Shown here piece after piece: positions 19,963 through 32,167 of a stretch of 64,000 nt of DNA. Location: contig VKHL01000030.1 in assembly GCA_015146655.1 (NCBI GenBank), positions 62,001 through 126,000 of the forward strand. The letters run 5' to 3'. Positions within the stretch are counted from its first letter, which is position 1. The number at the start of each line of letters is the position of its first letter. The translations under genes were made by a program, and so were the position numbers. The notes beneath the pieces are model-generated. The model worked only from the letters and a program-made list of their open reading frames with translations. It was not told the DNA's origin and ran no database searches. This stretch comes from Ochromonas danica (lineage: Eukaryota > Sar > Chrysophyceae > Chromulinales > Chromulinaceae).

Positions 19963-22170
19963 CTAATCTCTTAGCCATTTCTTCAACCAAGCTAACACCT
20001 CTGTATACCATTGTATGCTGTTGTGTGGCTGAAGAATCCAATGGCCTTCATCCGCGAAGTACAAGAGCTGAGAGGGAATACCACGACGCTGCAAAGTCGT
20101 GAATGTAGCCAATCCTTCTGTCTCGGGAACGCGGAAATCTTTTCCACCATGAATAACAAAAGTAGGAGTCTGCCAATTCTTCACGAAGCTATCTGGACTC
20201 CAACGGGCATAAACCTCCGGCTCTTCCCACGGCTTGCCAAGCTCCCATTCTGGAAAGAACAACTCCTCCGTGGTGCAATACTCAGAGCGCAGGGAATAAA
20301 TACCAGCATGGTTAATTAAGCATCTAAAGCGATTGGTATTTCCATTGAGCCAATTGATCATGTAACCTCCATAGGATGCTCCCAATGCTGCCACACGATT
20401 AGGATTGAGATAAAAATACTTGGCTAGAATGAAATCTAGACCTTTCATAATATCCTCGAAGGGAGCACCACCCCAATCCTTACGAATAGCATCCTGAAAG
20501 TTGGAACCAAAACCCGTACTTCCATGGAAGTTGACAGCCATGACAGCATATCCCTGGGAAGCAAACGCTGCCAGATTCCAACGATAATTCCAAGCATTGA
20601 GCATGGCAGCCTGAGGACCACCATGAATAATGACAAGCAGAGGGACACTACTAGCATCGGCAGACTCGAGATCCCCTTCATCAAGAAGAGGTGGTAAATA
20701 CCAGCAATGAACCAAGTCGCCCTTGGCACCAGGAAAGTAGTGCTGCTTGACGGAAGGAAGGAGATAGTCGCCATTGTTGTAGCCAGGATTAGGATCCCAA
20801 ATTACCTCTTGATCTTGCTGCTCTTCCATAGACAATGGAGCATCTTCAGCGGGTTTGAAAAAGTGCACCAAGGGGAAAGGCTCGAAAGCGGAGGATTTGT
20901 CAAGGTCCACTCTCTTCAACTGACTGGGAGAGACGAGTGAGGACTCCAAGAAGTAAAGAATAGAGCTATCCACAACTTGGAGACTTGTGCGACTTGCATC
21001 TCCTTTGAGAACCTCCATGCGGTCTAGCTTAGTTCCTTCTTCTTTGAAATGGAGACGGAAAGCACGAAGACTGGCTTGGTGTTGGCCAAGTGCATATAGA
21101 GTATGTCCTTCAGCTCCTGTCCCTTCTCTAGACCAGCTGATACTCTGAAACGATATATCAACATCTTCTGTCAAGGTAACAAGAGTATTCGTGTGAAGGT
21201 TGTAAACCACAATACGTTGACGGTCTGACTCATAACCTGGTCGTCTCATGGACAAGAATGCCAAGTGATTGCCATCAGGAGAAAAGACAGGATGTCCATG
21301 ATAGGTGTGGAGAGAAGAATCTGAAATAGCTTTCCATTTCAATGGGCGATAGCGAGGATCGACAGGCTGGAGGGTGGGGTTAATCGAGCACAAATCAGCT
21401 AGATAGATGGGCATGTCTGTAGTCCACGCTGCGTCTTGTGGTTGTCTTCCAGTTTCCTCTTCAAACCTCTTACAGGAGATAGCAAGCCATCTCCCATTAG
21501 GAGAAAGTGCATAGTCAGCATGACCATGTCCTCCTGGAGGCTTGGCTGGACAGTCTGTTTCAATTTTATGAAGCAGATCTGTACCAGGTTTCTCAGCCTT
21601 GGCACGTCCTTCTTCATCGACTCGTAACTCCGCAAAGAAGAGATGATTTCTCTTTTTAGAAGGATCCCATTCAGTCCAATAACGAACCATCAGGTTGTTG
21701 GAAAGGACTCCCTTGCCACAGTTGGTTAAAGCGTCTGCTGGTGCGAAAGGATCTGAAGCCTGAACAGAGACAGCAATTTCAGCAATAATAAATCTTTCCC
21801 CTTGTAACCCAGCTACTTGGAAAGAGTTAATTGGTAAGCTTTCTTCCCAGACGATATGTGATTCTCCACCTTCCAGTGGAACTGCCCAAATCTTGCCAGT
21901 GCGAAGGAAGAAGACATGGTCAACCTCACCCTGTGGATGAAGTAAAGAGACTAAGACAGGACTAGATGCAGAGGCACCAGGTTGACTTCTTGTTAACTGT
22001 CTTGTCTCATAGGTTTGTGTATTGTGTAAGAAGATATTAGTAACAGATTTCTGTTGACTATCAAACTGTGTCAAAGAGAAAGTAATCCATCTTGGATCAT
22101 CTATATGAGAAGAAATCTCATTCAATCTTGGTGAGAAGACTAAACTTTCTGGTGTAATCAAATCACACAT
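19963..22170 (-). CDS. S9C prolyl-oligopeptidase-family serine peptidase (acylaminoacyl-peptidase / DPP5-like)
   Basis: The product is 735 aa from the first ATG at 22170 (MCDLITPESL); the frame is open further upstream but has no ATG there. The N-terminal two thirds form a beta-propeller-like region (repeated blades such as YALSPNGRWLAIS and HPVFSPDGNHLAFLS). The C-terminal alpha/beta hydrolase domain carries the triad: Ser in GASYGGYM (about residue 600), Asp in HGGKDFRVP (about 678) and His in EGHWIL (about 707), with VIIHGGPQ forming the oxyanion region. It should cleave short peptides, either dipeptides or acylated residues, from N-termini. No signal peptide is visible, so a cytosolic site is likely. 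Confidence 0.9.
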   Translation of the reverse strand: MCDLITPESLVFSPRLNEISSHIDDPRWITFSLTQFDSQQKSVTNIFLHNTQTYETRQLTRSQPGASASSPVLVSLLHPQGEVDHVFFLRTGKIWAVPLEGGESHIVWEESLPINSFQVAGLQGERFIIAEIAVSVQASDPFAPADALTNCGKGVLSNNLMVRYWTEWDPSKKRNHLFFAELRVDEEGRAKAEKPGTDLLHKIETDCPAKPPGGHGHADYALSPNGRWLAISCKRFEEETGRQPQDAAWTTDMPIYLADLCSINPTLQPVDPRYRPLKWKAISDSSLHTYHGHPVFSPDGNHLAFLSMRRPGYESDRQRIVVYNLHTNTLVTLTEDVDISFQSISWSREGTGAEGHTLYALGQHQASLRAFRLHFKEEGTKLDRMEVLKGDASRTSLQVVDSSILYFLESSLVSPSQLKRVDLDKSSAFEPFPLVHFFKPAEDAPLSMEEQQDQEVIWDPNPGYNNGDYLLPSVKQHYFPGAKGDLVHCWYLPPLLDEGDLESADASSVPLLVIIHGGPQAAMLNAWNYRWNLAAFASQGYAVMAVNFHGSTGFGSNFQDAIRKDWGGAPFEDIMKGLDFILAKYFYLNPNRVAALGASYGGYMINWLNGNTNRFRCLINHAGIYSLRSEYCTTEELFFPEWELGKPWEEPEVYARWSPDSFVKNWQTPTFVIHGGKDFRVPETEGLATFTTLQRRGIPSQLLYFADEGHWILQPHNSIQWYTEVLAWLKKWLRD

Positions 22171-22395
22171 GATTCTTCTTCTTCTTGAGAATTTCAACAA
22201 TTGACATAAAAAGGCAATCAAATCCGGAAATCCCAATGCCTGGCTGGGCAAAACGATATCCAAACCTCAACATTTGTAAGTTTAAAGTCGTCTTTTCCGA
22301 CCAGGGCAAACGGTCGCCATGCTGTACTGTCGAAATTGTTGGCAATGAATCAAACAGATCGGAGAGTATTTTGGATTAGTCAAAGAGAATCATCC

Positions 22396-24350
22396 ATGAC
22401 TTCGACTTCCATCTATCTTCTACTTCTGCTCTTTATTGTCTGTTTATTAGACGGCAATTGGAAGATAGCAGCACAGGTGAATAAATAGTTCTATTTTTCT
22501 TGTTTTCCCATTTAAACCAAAAACTAAACTGTTTGGATTAGAATCATGAGGAACTAGAGCTAAGTATTGAATCTTTTGAAAAAGAGATCATAGGATTATT
22601 GAATGGTGAGTATATCTTAGTCCTCTTTCATCTTGAGATGATATTTCATAGAAATGGTTGTATTATAGTGAAAACAGACAGTGCCACCACTATCACCACC
22701 ACGAGCAGTAAAAGTGCTGAGAGAGATTTGCACTTTCCCTTTCCAGATTTCAATCAACTAACTGTAGCTGGCTTCCCTACTTTCAGTCCTTCTCAAGCCT
22801 TTACAGAGACGCCTTCCATGCAGCCAACAGCGGCAGTGACAGAGCATCCGTCATCCTTGCCTCCATCCACCGCCCCCACTGCAGCGCCCTTCGTTTTAAT
22901 CTTTACTGAAGCGCCAACTTTGGCACCTGCTACAACAGATGCTCCTACAGCGATGAGTGATGCACCCAGCCCACAGCCTTCCATATGGCCAACTATCGAA
23001 CCGACGTTTGTACCCACCGTGGAGCTAACGAATACACCTTCTATGGAGCCTACCATGGGACCTTCCTTTATTCTTACAGAAGGACCAACACTTTCGCCTT
23101 CGAGGGCACCTAGTATGATCCCAACCATTGCTCCTACCGTTGCAGCAACAGACTCTCCAACTCTGACACCAACCCAACATCCCAGTGTGCAACCATCATT
23201 CTCTCCAACACATCATGCTTCTGACGCCCCCACCATCGAACCAAGCTCTCCCCCATCATTGATTCCCTCGTTCTCCCCGTCTGTCCCGCCTTCTTACTCT
23301 CCTTCTGCCTCCCCTACAGTGTCGCCTTCCCTTGAGCCATCGCGGGTGCCTTCTGTATTACCATCGCTTGTTCCTTCATTCTCTCCAACACAGCCTTTTT
23401 CTGAAGCCCCAAGTATATCACCATCTGAAGGACCTTCGCGTGCCCCGTCGCATATCCCTTCTCAGGCACCATCGCTTTCTCCTACATTCACTCCTACGGA
23501 TCATCCGTCTGACTCTCCTTCTATTGTTCCGACCATTCTGCCAACAGCTGAGCCATCATTGCAGCCATCCTTCAACCCGACAGGAGCACCTTTGTTGGTG
23601 CCAACGACGGCGCCATCCTTCAGCCCCACACCAGAGCCTTCATTAGTGCCAACGGCGGCGCCAACCTTAGAACTTAGTCGTTCACCGACCAGCTTTCGTC
23701 CTACACGGCAGCCAACTTCATCTCCGACTGTTCAGTCCTCCTCGATACTCACTTTCAATGCAAGTATTGTTTTGTCTGGGCTGACAAGTCCCACATTCGG
23801 TGATCAAGAGCAACTCGCTATTCGTAACACGACTGCAGTGACTATGGCCGTCTCTATCAATAGTGTAAGGTATCTGGGCAACACATGGAGCATTGCACGG
23901 AGGTTGCTGGCATTCGAAGTTGAAAGCACTAGATATGTGGTGACAGCGTTAACAGATGTCTCTATTCCAATCACTTCAAGTAGTCCGGCTGTTGTTAATG
24001 CCACCTATACAAGTCTTGTGGGAAAGTTGCAATTGTCAGTCTCCTCTGGCGAATATACGCAGGTGTTGCAAAAGGTATCCGTGGCGATCGGTGCAGTCAT
24101 AACGGCCAATGCATCCGCACAGAGTGTTGGCGTGACGTCGGCCACAGTTAACGAATACATAGGAACGAAGAGCAGTAGTGATGATAACACATTATCGACA
24201 GTTCAGATCATAATCATAGCTGTGGGATCATTCGTAGGTCTCGGCGTCATCGTCATGATTGGTTACTTGATTTACGTTCGCAGGAGAAAGCGGAGAGTAA
24301 CTTATTATTATGAAGTAGAGAAAGATCTTGGCAGAACAATCAACCTCTAG
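22396..24350 (+). CDS. Type I membrane surface protein with long Pro/Thr/Ser-rich stalk
   Basis: Exons are 22396-22476, 22542-22605 and 22669-24350, with introns of 65 and 63 nt; the product is 608 aa. Exon 1 encodes a signal peptide (MTSTSIYLLLLLFIVCLL). Residues about 82-405 are an imperfect repeat with Pro every four to six residues (PSxxPTxxPS type), a likely extended and O-glycosylated stalk. A folded-looking region of about 150 residues follows (NASIVLSGLTSP, a basic ARR segment, ALTDVSIPI). One transmembrane helix lies at about 560-582, with a short basic tail of about 25 residues. Such stalks are common in stramenopile cell-surface proteins. Ligand or function is unknown. The two upstream exons are splice calls that keep the frame. 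Confidence 0.7.
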
Positions 24351-24587
24351 TTCCTTTTGTTTCATTTTATCATATCATGTATATACTGTATAGATAGAAA
24401 GGAAGCATGACTTGTGTTGATGTTCTGTTGATGCTTCTACTTACTGGGCGTTGATAACATTGGTATGATTTCGTGGTTTTAAAGACTTCTGTTTGTGTAA
24501 AATGGCTGAGGATGGTGTAGTTTTTATAATGAACAACTCCATCACCTTGCAAGGTATAAAGAAGTTAAAGTTACTCAGGCTAATCAA

Positions 24588-25354
24588 TTAATTCTCAGCA
24601 TTGGTATAATGAGAGCGGAAATACTCCTTGGACTCATATGGGTTGGTCTTGATGGTATCAGAACCTGGAGTCCAAGAAGCAGGGCAAGCCTCTCCAACAT
24701 GACTATCTGCCCATTGGAAGGCCTTGAGCAGACGAAGCGTCTCTTCCACAGATCTGCCCACAGCATCATCATTAATCTGCATGCTGCGGATCTTACCAGA
24801 AGGATCAATAATAAAGAGACCACGTAAAGCAGCACCAAACATTTCATCATTCTCATCTTCAACAAGCACACCATAGTTCTTGGAGATGCGCTTGGAAGTA
24901 TCTGCAACAAGAGGGATTTCCAACTTGCCTACACCACCATCTTTACGAGCAGTGCGAGTCCAAGCCAAGTGAGTATGATGACTATCAGTAGAAATAGCAT
25001 AGACTTGAGTGTTGATGGCAAGAAAATCCGCGTTTTTCTCACTGAAGGAGATGATCTCAGTCTAGTATTGTCAAATCAAACAATGTCAAAGAAACCCCAC
25101 AAATACTACATGAGCAGAAAGAGGAGGGAGATACTTACAGGACAGACAAAGGTGTAATCAAAAGGATAGAAGAGCAAGACAGACCATTTGCCATCAGCAA
25201 TCGTCTCTGCTAAAGAGACATCAATGAATTTATCATTCAAGACAGCTTTTGCTTTGAAAGAAGGAGCAACTTGTCTTGGTCGAAGACGTTCATAAATATC
25301 CTCGGCAGAGATGAAGACAAGAAGGAGAGCAAAGATAAGACCAGCGTAGATCAT
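24588..25354 (-). CDS. 2-Cys peroxiredoxin with secretory signal peptide
   Basis: Exon 1 is 25354-25139 and exon 2 is 25061-24588, with a 77-nt intron (GTAAGT..CTAG); the product is 229 aa. The start MIYAGLIFALLLVFISAED is a signal peptide, so the protein enters the ER or secretory route like PRDX4. FYPFDYTFVCP holds the peroxidatic Cys (about residue 71) at the exon junction, and GEACPASWTPG holds the resolving Cys (about 196). TDSHHTHLAW is the conserved loop. It reduces hydrogen peroxide using a thioredoxin-like partner. No KDEL-like ending is present, and no ASAF motif, so ER lumen or export is more likely than plastid. Confidence 0.92.
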
Positions 25355-25734
25355 TTTCTTTGTTGAGAATAGAGTGGATTTGTTTTAGTTGATCTTTGTT
25401 CGAGAAGTCCTCACAGCACTCGCACTGTGAGCACCGTCTGCACTGCTGCACAGCAGCACTTGTTAAGTTGACGTTTGGTGGGATTGTAGAACTTTCGATG
25501 AAACTTGAACAGAAGCCATTCTCAAGGATGTGGAGTGAGCGTCACAGCTTTTGGGCAGTGACTCTATCTACTATAGTCTAATATTCAACTATTATCTGTC
25601 ATGGATAAGTAATATGTTCATGGGCATAATGAGAAACAACCTGGTTTCTCACGTTGTACATAATCTCTACGAGTTTCAATGTGTGTAGAACCCACTATAA
25701 AGAGACTTTACAAATGACCATCTATCTACATCTT
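25355..25734. other. Intergenic region upstream of peroxiredoxin and downstream of ARMC6
   Basis: This 380-bp region has a GCAC-rich patch near 25420-25455 (alternating cact/gcac/ctgc) that could fold weakly. No gene was recognised. Confidence 0.4.
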
Positions 25735-27596
25735 TTAATGATCGTGATCACATCCATCTTCTTCGCAAAGAGCAAAGGGAGCTCTAGCATTCTCTGCAAC
25801 CTTTTGCTCAATGTCAGTCTTGTCATCATATACGGGACGGAAATTGAGTTTTCCACTCGCACCAAACTGCTCGTACACCGGCTTAACCGAGCCATCCACA
25901 TCAATCTTGACATATTGTACCTCACAATTTAGATCGCGCAGTGCAGCATAGGCTTCGTCTACCACTGTTGGCATCATGCCAGCAGCTCGCAGCACTGCTT
26001 CAGCACCAGCATCAAGTAAGATAGGCCGCAAGTCGGGACACCGTCCAGCAATATTTCGCAATGTGAGACAGGCTTGTCGCTGAAGTAAATCCTTCTGTGC
26101 GAAGCTACGCATAATACGAATAATCACATCAACAGCTCCAGCCTGAACCAGCCGCTCAGATTGACTCGGTGAACGAAGAGTGAATTGAGCGAAACAAGCC
26201 ATAGCATGCTCTAACAATGCAGCATCTTGATTGTAAGGTTCGCAGCTAACAATACGCAGCAGAGCATGCAACCCTCCAGTGGAAAGAAAGGCCTCTTTCT
26301 TCCCATCGTCAGCTGCAATGTTGCGCAAAAGACCCACTGCCGATCGCATCAAGGCCAGTGAAGTCTTATCCTCGCTATGAGGATGATTGAGGATATTGAA
26401 TACCGCATCCACAGCCCCATGTATACAAAGCAATTGGACAGCCTCATTAGTCGAAGCAAGTGCCTTGGCCGCATTCAAGGCTGCACATGCCAAGTTAGGT
26501 AATTGCTCGTATCCTGCTGCCAATCCCATCAACCTCACCACCACATCCTTAGCTTTCAGGAAGAACTTAGCGTTATCAAAAGCACTTGACATTTCTCTTC
26601 TCAGGTCGTCATGAATGCATAAGCCTCGAATACAGGTGCATATCTTGTCAACCACTGGCACTATTTGAGTATTGAGATTGTTTGACGACGAGGCAAGCAA
26701 AGAGGTCAATATCGTCCCAAATCCTGCCTTCATTAATGCAGCTATGATTCCAACACAAGACAGAAACCCACAGAGAATCCCATCATTCACTACTGGAAAT
26801 CAAAAGGGAGAAAGAGAAGTAGAGTGCTTACTTTTGTTAGCCTCCGACCGCATGACACATCGAGCAAGTGATAAGATCGCCAGGAGATATTCAATGGAGC
26901 TGGAGGGAGTCTCATCATTCAGGGTTTGGTCTTTCAATAAATCACATAGTCGACTTGATCCACCAGGTTCAAAGAAATCTCTTGTAGGGACTAACAAGAA
27001 TGCAGAATACAATACGAACATCCATATTAACGCAGATCAGTCACACACAGCCACGCACACATTCTCCTCACTCACTCATTCATCACAAAGTGTTTGTGTA
27101 TGTATGTCTGACAGAGAGGGGGGAGAAAGGACAGAATCAGCAGAAAGGGCAACTTACCACTTATTGTGCTTAGATCTGTTAAGAAGTCTATAGCAGAGGA
27201 AATCACCTTCCTTGAATACTTCTTGTCATTAAGAAGAAGATGTAAAGAGTTTACACCACCTTGTTCTTTCATTAACATGATATTTCGATCTGATAAAATG
27301 TAATTCCTTGCACACAATTTCTTTAATTCTTCTAATATTCCTATTAACTCTTTTTCTTCTTCTTCATCTTCTTTTTTTGAAGATGATTCTGTCAGATGTT
27401 TTAACAATGCTAAAGCATCCAATACTTCTTGTCGACCAATCCCTCCTGTAAGATCAACATTGGATAAGTCAATTCCTTGTTTTTGGAATTGATTGATCGC
27501 ATCAGCTAAAGCATCTCCTGGGGACATGTCAAAGTCTTCCACATTCTCTTTGACAACTTCATCGAAGGTCTCCTGAGAAATTCTCTTGGACACCAT
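25735..27596 (-). CDS. ARMC6: Armadillo repeat-containing protein 6
   Basis: Exons are 27596-27158, 26990-26832 and 26741-25735, with introns of 167 and 90 nt; the product is 534 aa. The N-terminus MVSKRISQETFDEVVKENV is the ARMC6 signature. Armadillo repeats follow (for example ALMRSAVGLLRNIAADD, RQACLTLRNIAGRCPDLRP). For the last intron I chose the acceptor before CTGCATTAATG because it gives a regular repeat (ANK-T-ALMKAGFGTILTSLL). Acceptors giving 39- or 42-nt introns are also in frame. The function is poorly known; homologues occur across eukaryotes. A decayed copy of this gene's 5' end lies near 31.4 kb. Confidence 0.9.
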
Positions 27597-28298
27597 CTAA
27601 TTAATGAATATCAATCAATTCTTGTTTCTGGAAGAAACCATCGCATGATTATTGTCAAGCGAGGGGTTCCATGGAAATTACAAGAATTCCAACACCAGCG
27701 AATTCCATGGAATCACACTCTTGGCTGATTTGATCTTGTACGTATAGTCAAGATGGAACTACGTATCTATATTTATTAGACTATGATACTAACCTAGTCT
27801 ATATCATTCTAGTTTAGTCTATACTGTAATGAAGACGATCAACCCATAATGTCATTCACATTTGTTTTTCTTGCTTATTGCACACAATGATACCACATAG
27901 CATCCACTACATTATTATAACTTATTAGATATTTACAATAAAGCATAATGAAAGGGTTGAAGGATCTCGATAGGAAGGGGTATTGGACGTGATAAAGGAT
28001 GTGTTTGCATTGAAAACACCAGCTCGTTACTACCTGTAGTCTAGAACATAACAAAACACCACACTATTCCAATAAAATACAGCATGCACACACACACACA
28101 CATAAGGTGAAGCAGGGGATTGTTTGATCATTCCCACTGCAGCTCACAAATACATAAACTACTTAAAGAAGGGAAATATTCCTCTGCCAAGAGACGGCAG
28201 CGAACAGTTTTCTTCCAAGAGTTTTCGATCACGATTAAGCCAAGAAGCCAGACATGCGCAATTCAGGCGGCCCGATTAACAGAAAAATGATAACATCT
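27597..28298. other. Intergenic region between ARMC6 and permease gene 1
   Basis: This 702-bp region is AT-rich, with a short CA run (28086-28103). It is diverged but alignable in places with 31472-32167. No gene was recognised. Confidence 0.5.
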
Positions 28299-30453
28299 TC
28301 AAGAAATGCGGTGAGAGGAACTTGTTTGAACAGCAGGTCGGACTTCGGCAGAATCATCTTCCCTGTTTGTGTCAACACTGTGATCATCTTCTTCTGCTTT
28401 ATCAGCCTCTACAATACCTGGATAGACTGCTACCATATGATTATGCACTAATCTACCGGAGAGAGATGATTTCTGCACCACATCTGGTTGGCTTGATTCC
28501 GCCACATTATCCGCCTTTATGCCGCCAATATTACCAGCTCCAGCAAGACTTGCAGAAGCTGCAGTAGAAGCATGACCCACTTTCGGTAAATTAGCTGCAC
28601 GTGGATTGGCTGATCCAGAGGGTTGAATGCCCTTGTGGAATATGAGTATGATCCAATACCGAACAGAAAATATGGAAGCCTTGGCCTTCTTCTTTTTCTT
28701 CTGGGAGTTGGCTGGTATAACAATAATAAAACAAAATAGGCAAACAAAACACAGCGTGAGATCATCAAACCTGAAAACGAAATCATCCAGAACACATCTA
28801 CTCACCATTGAGAATATAAGCTTTCATGAACTGCGCCTGTTCCTCTTTTGAGAAAAATTCCGTGTGTTTTGCAACGAAAATATAATAGAGATACGTTCCA
28901 AATATTACTGCCATGAACTTCAGACATGTCCAGATGGTATAATCCACAAAAAATGCCACGCAAACAAACATAAGCACAAAGATTGTGATCCCATAATAAG
29001 CTCCAAACAGACCCAATGGACTCACGAAGTTCCTCTCCAGATTGCTGTAACGAGTGTAGAATATCATGTAGGCACACAACAGCGCGATGTAAACTGCGCA
29101 CGAGGCATGCATACACATATGGAAGAGCTCGTCTACAAATTCCGCCAGAGTATAATAGGTTGCCAACAACACCACATAGGCTACAAACAAACCAAACAGC
29201 ATGGCCGCTACTGGAGTTGGCTCTTGAAGGCTCTTAAACGACTTGCTCAAGAACTTCGGGAAAAGACCCGAGGCTGCCATGGAACGAATCTGCCGGCTCG
29301 CAGCAAAGGCGAAGCCCAGAGCATTCGCACATGCTCCAGGTAACGCCAACAGAGCCGCCTCACGCCTCGTCAAACCCAACACAAACTCATAGCCACTGGA
29401 AAGCGGATGCTCTTCGTGCACCAAGTTCCATGTGCTGGGAGGCAATGAAGCTGAGGCAAGCATGAGGAAGATCGCCATACCGTACGCGGAAAGGATGGTT
29501 CCCACCATTGCCTTGGGAATAGCCTTGTTGGGCTACGCAACACATAAACAACAGCGGCACCACTATGTTAGAGAACATATCTTACTACCCATGGCGAAAC
29601 CAATAATAGAAGGGAAATGATTACCTCCTTCGCGTCCGTGCAAGTCACCGTAATTGTATCAATACCATTGAAAAACCATGTGGAATAAGCAAAGTGCTTC
29701 AAAAACATCATCCCCGAAGTGAACCCATCCGCGTGGCGATATAGGTTGCCATAGGGAATAGCTTCTAAACTGTACATGATGAGCAATAATGTAGTTGTCA
29801 CTGCCAATACCATACACATGGTCCAGAATGGCCTTCCACCAACTGTCAACAGTGGAACAACCAAGGCATAAACGATTAACCATATTGCTGGCAAACAGTA
29901 CTTTGGCAGTGCTGCGGCTATGATGATGAGCACCGAAACATCATTAACCGCGCCCGCGACAAATAATATGTACTTGATGGTCTCGGAGCAGCCCACCAAA
30001 AATCCCGCTGTAGGACCCAACGCGCAACGTACATATCCATACGATCCACCCGCGAAGGGAAGCATCGATGCCATCTCTGCAGCACATAGAGCCAAACAAA
30101 TGAAAGCTGATCCCGCTATAAGAGTAGCTATGAAGAATTGCCAGAAGCCTTGTTCCATGCCTATATTGGAAATTCACAAAGTCAGTTGTAGAAAAGCCTA
30201 TTATTCGTAAAATGACGCATCACTCACCATGATTCCAGTTAACTGTCTGTCCACCCAATAATATACCCACACCTTTTTATTATCATCAGCATCATCATTA
30301 GTCTCATCATAGTTGATAACATCATCATCCAAGCACAACATGAAAAATCTCACCTAACCAGTAAACGTCAAGCATGGTGGCAGAGCGAGTAGAAGCTGTG
30401 GAGTCTTCTCCTTCCTTTCCTTCTCCTTTCTCTGGTTCAACTTTATCTGACAT
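28299..30453 (-). CDS. APC-superfamily amino-acid/ethanolamine-type permease, copy 1
   Basis: Five exons are 30453-30354, 30272-30228, 30160-29625, 29532-28806 and 28711-28299; the product is 606 aa. Exons 2-4 encode about 12 hydrophobic segments. The first helix (GVGILLGGQTVNWNHG) and PFAGGSYGYVRCALGP resemble the APC family branch that includes ethanolamine permeases. The basic, low-complexity C-terminal tail comes from exon 5 (KKKKKAKASIFSVRYW then Ser/Ala-rich). The substrate cannot be told; amino acids or ethanolamine are the family norm. Its paralogue lies 3.9 kb downstream on the map. Exon 4 and intron 3 are identical between the copies, whereas mid exon 3 and exon 5 differ. Confidence 0.88.
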
Positions 30454-32167
30454 TTTTTCTCATATAATATGAAGAAAGCGATAGTTCTATTTCTATGATC
30501 ACCAGTTGTTCTCTTGAAGGTTGCCTGGTGGAAATGCGGAATTGTTCCGTTGACAGCAGTGATCTAGCGCGTGGTGCTGCCCAGCTAACCGAAAAGCAAC
30601 CCAATTGAAATTTAAAAGTGTGGAAATAGAATCTGTAAAAAGAGTCTTAGTATGTATCTAGTCTACTATAAAATTTGTTATCTACAGATAGAGGTGTGGC
30701 GACTCCAAAGAAGAATTCGGCAGAGATTGGAAGATTTCAAAAAGTGCCCGAATAAGGCAATGAAGGAGCTGCAAATGGGAAAGAACCGGCCCGAAATGCT
30801 TCTTCCTCCATCTCATTTGATACATGAAACCTCACTCCTCAGTCCTCTTTCAGCCACTGCATCTTGACGCAAATTTGACTTTGAAAACGCGATAAACTGG
30901 TATTGCATCTTCTACCAAAAGAAGAGGAGAATATGGCATGGAGAAGAATAGACTGCGCTCTTCATCTTACAGAATAGGCAGCGGCATGCAAAGCGTAAGT
31001 CATCAAAGCTTGATCACGCACCAGCCTTTGATCTATCGACCACACGTTTTGCACCAAAATTTCATTCGGGCTTTCACGTACTAATCAAGAGTTTCGCGAG
31101 CTGTGAGGAACAGCTGAGCATCTTCCCGTACTGCCGGCCAAGCAAGCGCTAACTAACTCGCAGCAAGATTGATAGATTGGGGCTTGTGAATGCTAATGGG
31201 AGTGCGATAATGCCCAGCAACAACAGTATAACAAGAAACATCAAATAACAACTAATAGATTCAAGACAGCATTAACAAATCTGCTGGAGAAATTGTGATA
31301 CCTATCGATGCCATCAGACAATTACAAAGAATTGGACCCGTTTGCGCGTGAAAATTGAACATTTTATGAATGAATATCAAATTGTCGTTAAAGCTGGTCC
31401 TTCTCTGATCCTTCAACATTCACCTTACTTACTTCACCAAAGGTCTCGAGGAAGATTCTCTTGGATGCCATCTAATCAGCTCTTGTCCTTCTATTCTGGA
31501 GGATGGCGAAGATGCCAAGTATGCAGTCCTGTTCGTCACGAGGCAAATAGGCTGCCGCAAACTATCGCGCAACCTGCACAGAAGTATTAAACTACATGTA
31601 GACAGAATACAATACTACTGTAGGCTACAATCATAATGTATATTATGTATTAGCATAATAACAATAATAATACAAGTACCATGATGACATCTAATTACAT
31701 AATCACTAATCACTACTTCCTAGATACTATCGATAGTATTTAAAATAAGAACATAAAGACAAGGAACAGCAGAGGAAAGGATCTGGATAGGATAAAAATA
31801 CACGTGATAATGGAAAGAATAATGGAGTTTCAGTGAGAGCGCTAACTATAAATAACATTGCAAAGCAACATTTTTCAATAGAACTTGGCATAAAGCGCTC
31901 ATCACACCACACATGCATACAAATATATACATCTTCATGCGTTAAAAGCATATGTTGCAAGAAGTTAGCGCTCTCACCAGATCAATTATAAGTGTAGAAT
32001 AGAATAGAGTAGTTAGAGTAGTTCGGAGAGAAGCGAAATATTCCTCTCCCAAGCGGCGACAGAGAATAGTCGTCAATAAATGCATTTTCTTGACCGAATC
32101 AAGAAATCACACACGACCAGTTAAGCTGACCTCATTAAAAAGCAAATAATAAAGTCTCTATACTTCT
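30454..32167. other. Intergenic region between the two permease genes
   Basis: This 1.7-kb region is mostly non-coding. 30454-31360 is unique and shows no gene. 31370-31471 is the ARMC6 remnant listed separately. 31472-32167 is the diverged counterpart of 27597-28298. A CGCTAACT/GTTAGCGC-type short inverted pair flanks about 31839-31974. Confidence 0.5.
31388..31471 (-). pseudogene. Remnant of the ARMC6 5' coding end
   Basis: From an ATG at 31471 the frame reads MASKRIFLETFGEVSKVNVE, closely matching MVSKRISQETFDEVVKENVE of ARMC6 at 27596. It stops after 28 codons, and nothing of the armadillo repeats follows. It marks the breakpoint of the segmental duplication: only the first few dozen codons of ARMC6 were carried along. 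It is non-functional as ARMC6. Confidence 0.75.

Larger units (their letters stand above)
27400..30453 (-). repeat. Segmental duplication, left unit (ARMC6 5' end plus permease gene 1)
   Basis: The stretch from the ARMC6 5' coding end to the permease start is paralogous to about 31370-34336. Landmarks shared in order are the ARMC6 start codon region, a motif near 27960 (AGGATCTCGATAGGA) against 31779, GAAATATTCCTCT near 28172 against 32034, and the five-exon permease. Intergenic parts are diverged, while parts of the coding sequence are identical. Confidence 0.8.

Noticed and set aside
25420-25455. GCAC/CTGC-rich patch as a structured RNA
   Set aside because: Only weak, short pairings are possible by eye; not enough to call a feature.
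28864-29343. 159-codon plus-strand open frame repeated identically at 32745-33224
   Set aside because: It is antisense to permease exon 4; its conservation reflects the identical coding strand beneath it.
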